Shown one piece after another: positions 8,621 through 14,916 of a DNA stretch of 14,916 nt (position 1 is the stretch's first letter; each line of letters begins with the position of its first letter). The notes under the pieces were generated by a model. The model was not told the origin of the DNA. It was given only the letters and a program-made list of their open reading frames with translations, and ran no database searches. Made by a program: the position numbers and the translations under genes. The stretch spans positions 923,848 through 938,763 of the forward strand of contig FJUW01000010.1 in NCBI GenBank assembly GCA_900074885.1, written 5' to 3'. The DNA comes from Rhynchosporium graminicola (Eukaryota; Ascomycota; Leotiomycetes; Helotiales; Ploettnerulaceae).

Positions 8621-9347
8621 CTACAAAGCTGGAAAGTTTCTCAAGAAATGACTTGGGCATTCACTAAAAAATCTCGGTTAGCATTGCCTCGCAATATTTC
8701 TGGAATTAGGGCTACTCACTATCCTCCCGGGTTATTGTTCAGGTACTTCTGATGGTACGCCTCTGCATCCCACCACTCACCAGCAGGCAAGATCTCCGTG
8801 ACGACCTTGCCCTTCCACCACTTCTCATTGACCAGCTTTGTTACCTCCTCTGCAACACTCTTCTGCTCGGCATTGTGATAGAAGATGCCACTACGGTATT
8901 GCGATCCCCTGTCTGGGCCTTGGCGATTGGCAGTTGTTGGATCGTGCATCTTGTAGAAATATTCCAGAAGCTGGCGATATGAGACTTGAGAAGGGTCGAA
9001 GGAAATTTGTAGGGCCTCGGCATCTATTGATCTGTCAGCAACTATTCATGCACGCCTGATCCCGAAAACGACAAGTACATACGTCCAGTATCTCCAGAAC
9101 ATACAGCTCTGTAGCTAGGGTTCTTCGAATCGCCACCAATATATCCAACTCGTGCATCGTGTAATCCCTTCCCCTTGAAATCCTTCCGGTACATGTGCTC
9201 AACGCCCCAGAAACATCCAGCGGCGATAGTGGCTAATTGAGCGCCTTCGGGCGAATTGATAGGAGCGCTTTCTCCGAGACCCATGCTGGTGCTTGCACTA
9301 AATGGTCGCATCAGGCGGCTCATGAAGCCGGGCATTGTGAAAGCCAT
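8621..9347 (-). CDS. msrA: Peptide-methionine (S)-S-oxide reductase, three exons
   Basis: MsrA reduces methionine-S-sulfoxide, free or in proteins, with electrons from thioredoxin, and so repairs oxidative damage. Exons on the minus strand are 9347-9083, 9023-8720 and 8663-8621, giving 612 nt (203 residues). Exon 1 carries [19 protein letters not shown] with catalytic Cys45 in GCFWG, then ARVGYIGG and [11 protein letters not shown]. Splicing makes His89 and leads to [34 protein letters not shown] and [18 protein letters not shown]. The tiny exon 3 supplies [14 protein letters not shown] and the stop, the normal C-terminus of fungal MsrA, which supports the splice sites. The start is the only ATG in an open frame reaching back past 9460. 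The first 20 residues ([10 protein letters not shown], Arg/Ser-rich, not acidic) could target mitochondria. All conserved blocks are intact and no RIP changes are seen. Confidence 0.96.
8664..8719 (-). other. msrA: msrA intron 2 (56 bp)
   Basis: Donor GTGAGT begins at 8719, branch site TGCTAAC lies near the 3' end, and the acceptor TTTTTTAG ends at 8664. It splits the Tyr codon of NPGGY as TA|T. Without removal the protein would stop right after NPGG. Confidence 0.93.
9024..9082 (-). other. msrA: msrA intron 1 (59 bp)
   Basis: Donor GTATGT begins at 9082, branch site GCTGAC lies near the 3' end, and the acceptor AATAG ends at 9024. It splits His89 as C|AT, restoring the conserved SGDTGHAEA block. 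Confidence 0.94.
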
Positions 9348-9983
9348 GAGGAGGGTTGCGAAGAAGAAGAGGAGAAGGGTTCGGGGTGTTGGGTTTATGG
9401 ACGGCAGATTGTTGAACTGTCGTGTAGACTTGCTTTGTATAGCTAAGTTAGTATTACTGAAGTACTTGGGATCTTATGTGAAGCTGATGTTGAATTTAGT
9501 TGTTGTTGTTGATGTTGTATGAACAGCAGTATCGGGGTGGCGGGTGCGAGATATTTATTCATTGTAGCATCCTTCTGCAACAAGCTCGTATCCTCGGACC
9601 ACTGTGAAGTCGTCATCGTCATGGAGGGGTTGCAGGGATTACAATAATTGCTGAAGCTGACAAATTAGAGGCTGAGATCATCCTCAGCCACTCTGGATTC
9701 CAACATCATGCAATTCCAAATCGTGATATCTCAGCCCGTTTTGATACATACACATCATTCGCAGATTTCTTTTAATTGCTTCGAAAAGATATGAAGACAC
9801 GAAGTCACCGCTGTGTAGAGATAGAGAAAAAAGGCAGGTCTTGTTGCAATTGATAGTGTATGATCACGTGTCTTTGTTTTGTTAATAGGGATTCGCAGGA
9901 ACGAGATACTAATACTTTTCTACATATAAACTAGGTCACTTTAACTGCTTTAGATGTTTATTTAGGGTTTTTTCGCGTCAAAT

Positions 9984-10012
9984 ATATTGCTTTCCTTGTC
10001 TGAAAGCAATAT
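9984..10012. repeat. Perfect 11-bp inverted repeat with 7-base loop
   Basis: ATATTGCTTTC (9984-9994) and GAAAGCAATAT (10002-10012) can form an 11-bp hairpin. An overlapping alternative stem pairs TTTCCTTG (9991-9998) with CAAGGAAA (10017-10024). It may be a small transposon end or a chance structure; no gene is attached. Confidence 0.6.
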
Positions 10013-10033
10013 TTACCAAGGAAAGGGGCGAAC

Positions 10034-10079
10034 CTCTGTTAAGCGAGACAGTCTGACACCTCTATTTCTAGAGCAGAGG
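10034..10079. repeat. Nested short repeats around CCTCTG / CAGAGG and GACAGTC
   Basis: CCTCTG near 10034 pairs with CAGAGG near 10073, and the inner ACCTCT (10057 region) pairs with AGAGGT. GACAGTC occurs twice, near 10047 and 10085. The cluster follows the hairpin at 9984-10012. Function unknown. Confidence 0.45.
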
Positions 10080-10535
10080 TAAAAGACAGTCCAGCGTGAT
10101 CAAAAAAACATAACTAGCTATAAAATCAATTAAAATTCGCTATCAATCCGTATCTCTGAGCTTGTCTCTGATTAACCTCTAGCTGATCTATTTATAATGA
10201 TGATCTCGCGCGCTGTAGCCAGGTGTGTAATAGCTGTTTAAAACTTTGCGCATGCTGGGAAAAGGTCACACTATCCTTTTTCACTAATACATGCTCCAAA
10301 CGGACGGCTAAATATAATTGTAATATAGCTCAGGGGACTACCCTTATTTTATCATTAGAAAACTGTAGTAGTTTTATCTACAAGATCTTGCGCATTCCTG
10401 TTTCAAATCCGAAGGCTCTTAATTTTAGATCATGTCTCCATTAGATATCTCAATACGCACTGAGTATCTTTTCACTATATCGCATGTTATTTGCTCAAAT
10501 TTAAACTTCCTAAGCTCTGAATGAACTCTGTAGCT

Positions 10536-10682
10536 CAGTGTGCGAAATGATTAGATTAGATTAGATTATTGCCTCTTAATCTAATCTAATCAAAGGAAAT
10601 TTATAGTTAATCTAATCTAATCTAATGATAATTGATTTAATCGATTAAAAATCGATTAACTTTCGTATTTTCGCACTATACC
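10536..10682. mobile_element. Small hAT-like / MITE-like element with TTAGA-repeat hairpins
   Basis: The left end reads CAGTGTGCGAAAT (10536-10548) and the right end TTTTCGCACTATA. They share the inverted core GTGCGAAA / TTTCGCAC, and C(A/G)GTG-type ends are typical of hAT transposons. Inside, GATTAGATTAGATTA (10554-10568) is perfectly complementary to 10577-10591 across an 8-base loop, and a third run of TAATC units lies at 10608-10626. AT-rich palindromes (ATCGATT) follow. No coding capacity. A clear 8-bp target duplication was not found, so the ends are tentative. It may instead be the subterminal end of the hAT remnant that follows. Confidence 0.5.
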
Positions 10683-10824
10683 TAGTTAGGGCTAAGGTCT
10701 CGCTTACGCTACCTTTTTAAGCCTAGCTCCCGCGAGGTGAAATCAGACGTAAATACGAAGTCGAAGTAGCTAGAAACTCTTATTATAAATCAAATATAAC
10801 TATTATATTAGTAATACTAGCTTA

Positions 10825-11010
10825 TAGTAATATATTATTAATCAAGATAAATACCTAGTATTATCTCTATTAGCACGGAAATATCTTCAAATTCTAGCTA
10901 CTTCTGCTGCTTCCGAAAGATTCTTTAGCTTAGGAGCTCTAATTATTAATAAGCTAAGAAATAGGCTTAATAGATATACTTTCGAGACTATTAGTCTCTT
11001 AAAGAGTATA
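10825..11010 (+). pseudogene. hAT-family transposase, C-terminal dimerisation domain remnant
   Basis: The plus frame gives two stops where the family has WW (of 'DPLEWW'), then INQDKYLVLSLLARKYLQIL, then ATSAASERFFSLGALI at 10897-10944, then NKLRNRLNRYTFETISLLKS. This is the classic hAT C-terminal block ('YP.L..LAR.YL.IPATSAASERVFS...I....RNRL.P.T....L.LKS'). The catalytic core would lie upstream, but only about 140 bp separate this block from the hairpin element at 10536-10682, so most of the gene is missing. RIP explains Pro to Leu in the ILATSA motif. No function remains. Confidence 0.85.
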
Positions 11011-11650
11011 ACGGGTTGCACCCGGGATAGATACTCGACGCTAAGTATCTCGCTGACTACTACTGCTAAAGCACTAATAGTAGTAGTACTATATCCTCTC
11101 CTTTTCTATAAAGGAAGAATTCTCTTTCGCTCTTTAGCTAATTCTTCTTATTAATTAAAGATACTATTTATACTATATAATTTATACTCGCCCTATGATA
11201 TTAGAATTAGCTTATAAAATAAGGTAAAGTAAAGTAAAGCAAAGGATTAATATCGAGAGTCTCGTAACTGATTAAAATTTTCAAATAGATTTATAACGCA
11301 CCTAATAGGCCGAGTCAGCTACTTAACGCGAACCCTAGCTACTATCGATTATAGAAGTTCTCTAAAAGTAAGTAGAGGATCTCTAAATATAACTAGAAGT
11401 AATAATACTAGTAGTAGTAGTAGGAAAGATATATTAAGTCCTCTCTCCTCCTAATAAGTTCTCCGGTCGATCGAAGGAGTAAGACGTATAGTTAATAGCA
11501 ATAGAATCGAAGCTTAGGATTAATAAGAGTACGATTAGTAATAGAGAGGCCTAGACCTTTTTTATTTATATTTCCCTCTCTCCTAAGGTTTAAGGGTTAG
11601 TACTTTCCTATATATAAAAAGTAGAAACGAATAGAAACTAGGACCCCCTC

Positions 11651-12010
11651 GAGCTAGTCCGCTACCTTAGTAAGATCTATAACGATCCGAATAAGATTAA
11701 GAAAGTAAGATAAAAGTTAATCAGGTTCCGATAAGGAATAATAGTAGTAGTAGTATACTTATTATAATTCGAACGAGCGCTCTTCCAGGCCGGAGCGGAC
11801 TTCTAGCTAGACGATATAAAGATAACTACCTTAGTAAGTAGTTTAAATAAATATACTAGATAATAAGTCGATAAGTAGATAGTTCTATTAATAACTTATA
11901 AAGATTTCTCATGATTACTTCTATCTTTAGGAAATTAATTCGGCCCGGTATATTATAACGATATAAGACTCAAGGCGGTATATAAGTAAGAATAAACGAG
12001 TAGGGAGGCT
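11651..12010 (+). pseudogene. Retrotransposon gag-like remnant, plus strand
   Basis: The plus frame reads ELVRYLSKIYNDPNKIKKVR, a RIP-type stop, then KLIRFR..., FERALFQAGADF, LDDIKITTLVSSLNKYTR and VLLITYKDFS. This follows the pattern of fungal Gypsy Gag proteins ('L..IY.DPN....A...L..LRQG..S...Y...FE..L.EA....W.D..KI...R.GL........Q......YP.F'). It is on the opposite strand to both integrase pieces in the window and its sequence differs from the left gag, so it belongs to a separate element. Stops interrupt it throughout. No matching pol was identified downstream. Confidence 0.5.
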
Positions 12011-12719
12011 AAGAGCGATCTTATATAGTCTACTACGAAGGAAATAAAAAGATAAGGAAGGAAGAAGAAGAGAGATAGAGTATAAGGCACCTTATATATA
12101 TATGCCGGTACTAGTCCGATACTATACCGGGTCAGATACTAGTTCTACTGGGATACCTATGAACTTGGGCCTTATTATTTATTCTTCTTCTTATATGATA
12201 TTCAGGTGAGCTATTATTATATTACCTCTCCCCTAAGAAGAGCTTAACCCTAAGCTTAAAAGGTTATAGTTTATACTAGAATTAGTCTTTATTATAACTA
12301 TTTTCGTCGATATTCGCGTAATAAGCGCTAGCCGCTCTTTAGTAGTAGTAAATTCTTTATTAGGTTCTGACTAGTTATATTACTGTAATAGTACTGTATT
12401 AGTCGTAGCTTCTAAATTAAGCGGTAAGTAGTATTTGCTTTATCTATTTATAGTAAGAGTCGAGTTTAAGTAGGGCGTAGAGTATATAAAGGAAGGGATT
12501 TATTAATATTAGAGCTTTTCCTTTTTAACCGCGATAATCACTTTAACTTATAAGTTTATTCTCTTTAGACTATAATACGGCTTCTAGAGTAAGTATTATT
12601 ACTAACTACTATAGTAGTCTACTATAATCTTATATATTAATCGACCTAATTAACTCTTCTCTTAATATAAGTAAGTTTCTTATTTTAGTTTTAGGGATAG
12701 TCCTTAAGTGCGATATAAG

Positions 12720-13245
12720 AGTTTAACGGATCTATAACGCTAACTCCTATAGTGCTTTTACTAGTTCCTACTAGTGCTCTTTCGGCAGCGTATCGTATAT
12801 ATTACTTATGATATATTCGCGCTTTTCTTAAGATAAAGTATAATAATACTCCTATTTTAGAACTCTTATACTTATTTAATAAGCTTAACTCTAAGCTTTA
12901 TAAGTATTATTCGGCGTTAAAGAGCAGTTACAAGCCTATAAGTTACTTAAACCTGAACGTAAGTATATATACTAATACGTTATAATTACCTAACTATATT
13001 AATATAAAGTATATTATTTTATCTAGCTTACTTCCTAGCAGCGAAGCTAAGGATACGGAGCTAAATCGGGGCAGTATCGTAGCTACTTATAAGGCGATTA
13101 ATCGGATCTATTGTCTTACGAAATCTGCTACTTCTACTATTATATTAGAGATTACTACTATATAATTAATAGAGACTCAGGCTTTAAGGCGTTCTATAGA
13201 GAAGGTATTTAAGGAGTTAGAGTTCATTAAGGTAATAAGTTAAGA
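12720..13245 (+). pseudogene. Unrecognised decayed coding stretch
   Basis: One plus frame stays readable for about 175 codons with only a few stops. Pieces include TPIVLLLVPTSALSAAYRIY, LNSKLYKYYSALKSSYKP, SSLLPSSEAKDTELNRGSIV, ATYKAINRIYCLTKSAT, and ETQALRRSIEKVFKELEFIK near the end, which could be a coiled-coil-like helix. In DNA with so many TAA/TAG this is unlikely to be chance. I cannot name the family. A C-terminal tail of a DDE transposase or a retroelement Gag are both possible. Confidence 0.3.
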
Positions 13246-13353
13246 TCTTAAATCCTTAGATACTAATATAATACTAATATAATATAAGATCTAGATCTTT
13301 TAATAATAGATTCGGCGAAATCTAAGTTAATATTATAAATAGCGTTAAAGTAG

Positions 13354-13677
13354 ATAAAGGAGTTAAATAATATTATACGGGAATTTACGAAGAAAGCTAT
13401 ATTTAAGGCTATAGTATCTAATACTAGGGGAAAGAGGAATTTACTTTCTAGTTTAGAGATAGTATTAGATCTAGATACTCTTAGACCTTCTCTAAAGAAG
13501 AAACCTTATAGGATTAGCTATTATACTTAGTTTATTACTAAGGCTATATTAGTAGATTTAAGTAAGGAGTTAGATATAGTAATTCCGGTTCTAGATATTC
13601 TAGAATTACTAGGAGCTCCGGAGAACTTAGGAGAGAAAGCTAGTAAAGTAGAAATAATTAAAAAAGTAGAGTTTTAG
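13354..13677 (+). pseudogene. Unrecognised Lys/Glu-rich reading frame in the RIP tract
   Basis: The frame between a stop at 13351 and a stop at 13675 has one internal TAG (13528) and about 107 codons. It reads KELNNIIREFTKKAIFKAI, NTRGKRNLLSSLEIVLDL, LRPSLKKKPYRISYYT and ends LGAPENLGEKASKVEIIKK. It is charged, with no motif I know. It lies in a different frame from the stretch ending at 13245. It may be another piece of the same decayed element. Confidence 0.28.
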
Positions 13678-13810
13678 ATATAGCGTTATTACGGAGTATA
13701 ATCGGGGAATTATCCTTAGTAATAAATCTTAATACTAGTAACTATAATAGCTTATTATCTTCTAAGTAACTATAGTTATCTATCTTATTTTTCTAAGCCT
13801 TAATCTATTA

Positions 13811-14600
13811 ATCTAGTTTACGCGGAGGTCTAGGTTTACTTAGGTTAATAGCGTGGAAGTCTCTAAGCTTATACGGAGTACTTATTAGATCAGAAGCGTT
13901 ATACTAAGTTAAGTCCGGGTCGTAGCCTAGCTAACTAACCTAATACTTTAGATTATCTCTTAGGAGCTATATAGCGAGTATATCTTATAACTTCTACTCT
14001 TCTTAAGTAGCGATAACCTCTAGGAGTAGGTTTAGTAACTCCTAGCTTAGTAATAAGTTATTCGGGTCCTTAAAGAGTAATTCGGAAGCGAATATATTAT
14101 AAATAGAAGATCCCAGGGGTAAATCTAGCTTATAAGAGTATCCGATCTTAGCTAAGACTTAGTATAGTCCTACTTAGAGACTAGATAGCTTCTTATTTAG
14201 CTAGTGATTCTTAAGGTTCCTTATAGAGAGAAATACCTTATCTCTAACTTCTTAGTTAATATTATATCGCTTCGGGTCAGTTATAGCGCTTATATTATAC
14301 TAAGTAGCTAATATATTAGCTTTTATAACCTCGATAGCGGATTTAGTACGTTTAGCTAGGGATTTAGTATTAGTATAGTTGAGCTTCTCTTATGATATCG
14401 ATCCGGTAAGTTACTTCTAGTCCTAGCTATTCCGTAGTAATATACTGTATTTAAGGGTATATAGCGCTATACTAATAGAATCGTAAGGTAAAGTTACTTA
14501 AGCGCGGTCTATTATCAGTAGTAGTTCGCCCTAGTTACTCTAGTAATAATTAATAAAGGGTCTAAGGCGTTAGTTAATATATTAGTTTATAATCTCTATT
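13811..14600 (-). pseudogene. Ty3/Gypsy (chromovirus-type) integrase C-terminus with chromodomain, RIP-mutated
   Basis: On the minus strand the integrase tail shows DNRPRLSNFTLRFY, then REAQLY, a segment with VRDKVFLS-like features across stops, and then the chromodomain near 14030-13811. Its pieces KYQV-like, LGYDPD (near 13927) and YNASDLISTPYKLRDFHAI are followed by SKPRPPRKLD. The order fits 'W.VEEIL......L.Y.VKWLGYDPD...W.PA..........L..FH...P..P.PP'. A chromodomain on integrase can direct insertion towards marked chromatin. The catalytic core and RT would lie right of 14600, where the tract ends abruptly at the GTACC-rich patch. The element is truncated and dead. Confidence 0.8.
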
Positions 14601-14653
14601 TATCTATCAGTTTACTAGTAGAAGGAAGTAGAGAGCTTTGTTGGATTTGTAAC

Positions 14654-14803
14654 CAGTACCTTGGTCAGTTCTGCCTGCATTGGCATACACACCCTGTACC
14701 TTGTCAGTACATGTTCTTAGTACCTGGTTCAGTACCTTGCCCATGTACCTAGTTATACCTGGCACCTACACCCTGTACCTTGTAAATAGCCTGTACCCTG
14801 CAT
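14654..14803. repeat. Two degenerate tandem units of about 77 bp rich in GTACC
   Basis: GTACC occurs seven times between 14656 and 14797. CAGTACCTTG is found at 14654 and again at 14730 (spacing 76), and ACACCCTGTACCTTGT at 14689 and again at 14768 (spacing 79), so the block is a diverged duplication. Unlike its surroundings it is full of CpA and TpG, so it has escaped RIP. The open frame at 14680-14904 runs through it only because the repeat lacks stops. Confidence 0.7.
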
Positions 14804-14810
14804 ACTCTAT

Positions 14811-14916
14811 TAGAGTTACCATGAAGGTTCTCGATAGAGTTTTACTACTCTCTATTACGTATATCGTACTTCTAGAGGTTTCTACTGACGTACTACTGAT
14901 GTAGTATGATTCTATA
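14811..14916. other. TA-rich sequence resuming after the GTACC patch
   Basis: CTCTATTAGAG (14805-14815) is a short palindrome, and related CTCGATAGAG and ACTCTCTATTA motifs follow. The composition returns towards the RIP-mutated type, but CpA/TpG are not absent. No gene is visible and the window ends here. Confidence 0.4.

Larger units (their letters stand above)
9348..10535. other. msrA upstream and intergenic DNA, RIP-free; no gene seen
   Basis: About 1.2 kb with normal CpA/TpG. The msrA frame stays open upstream to about 9465 without an ATG. A TTG-repeat run lies at 9499-9518. A CACGTG box at 9865-9870 (context ATCACGTG) is about 520 bp before the ATG. It is a bHLH-type site of the Cbf1/Met class and, by inference only, could link msrA to sulfur or stress control. 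Inverted repeats lie at 9984-10012 and 10034-10079. An open frame at 10223-10444 has no recognisable domain. Confidence 0.5.
10683..14640. mobile_element. Second RIP-mutated transposon patchwork
   Basis: This tract again lacks CpA/TpG and is rich in TpA. It contains pieces of at least two, probably three, elements in opposite orientations: a hAT transposase end (+), a gag (+), and a Ty3/Gypsy integrase end (-). Stretches between the named pieces (11010-11640, 12060-12700, 13250-13360, 13680-13810) show no recognisable domain. A short GTAAA run lies near 11223-11240, and TA-rich promoter-like or LTR-like DNA lies near 12090-12200. Element borders cannot be set from this sequence alone. Confidence 0.75.

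Noticed and set aside
8327..8752. 141-codon plus open frame
   Set aside because: It runs antisense over the conserved 3' end and last intron of msrA and has no family features.
9237..9522. Plus open frames over msrA exon 1 and its upstream DNA
   Set aside because: Antisense to the conserved GCFWG-bearing exon; Arg/Lys/Glu-rich chance translation.
10325..10412. tRNA-like A box (TAGCTCAGGGG, 10327) and B-box-like GTTTCAAATCC (near 10399)
   Set aside because: The acceptor and T stems do not pair and the spacing would need an intron. Probably chance or a very old relic.
10223..10444. 73-codon Cys-containing open frame, considered as a BED-type zinc finger of the hAT element
   Set aside because: The Cys/His spacing does not fit BED fingers and the surrounding DNA is not RIP-mutated like the hAT remnant.
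10549..10626. TTAGA/TAATC runs considered as telomere repeats
   Set aside because: The unit is 5 bases rather than the fungal TTAGGG, both orientations are present, and they lie inside GTGCGAAA inverted ends.
14680..14904. 74-codon open frame at the right edge
   Set aside because: It reads through the GTACC tandem repeat and has no independent coding support.

Overview
This window looks like nuclear DNA of a filamentous ascomycete fungus (Pezizomycotina). Three things point there. The one intact gene has two short introns (59 and 56 bp) with GT..AG ends and fungal-type branch sites (GCTGAC, GCTAAC). A second gene belongs to a family common in filamentous fungi. Two long flanking tracts carry the mark of repeat-induced point mutation (RIP): CpA and TpG are nearly absent, TpA is in great excess, CpG is kept, and old coding frames are broken by TAA/TAG where Gln or Trp codons are expected.

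Layout. (1) 1 to about 5220: a RIP-mutated Ty3/Gypsy LTR retrotransposon on the minus strand. From right to left it holds a possible LTR, gag, aspartic protease, reverse transcriptase, RNase H and the start of integrase, which the window edge cuts. (2) About 5230 to 10535: a gene island with ordinary base composition. It holds a BTB/POZ-like fragment, several unrecognised coding-like scraps, a frameshifted and N-terminally short member of the asaB / GA4-desaturase-like family, and a complete three-exon msrA (peptide-methionine (S)-S-oxide reductase) on the minus strand, followed by about 1.2 kb of its upstream DNA. (3) About 10536 to 14640: a second RIP-mutated tract, a patchwork of a small hairpin-rich hAT-like element, the C-terminal domain of a hAT transposase (+), a gag remnant (+), unrecognised decayed coding frames (+), and the C-terminus of a Ty3/Gypsy integrase with a chromodomain (-). 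(4) About 14650 to 14810: a patch that escaped RIP, rich in GTACC motifs and built from two degenerate units of about 77 bp.

The genes form no operon or obvious pathway. The picture is a small surviving gene island between silenced transposon graveyards, where msrA is intact and its neighbours are broken or unrecognisable. I found no CRISPR array, rRNA or convincing tRNA, and no clear new defence or biosynthetic system.
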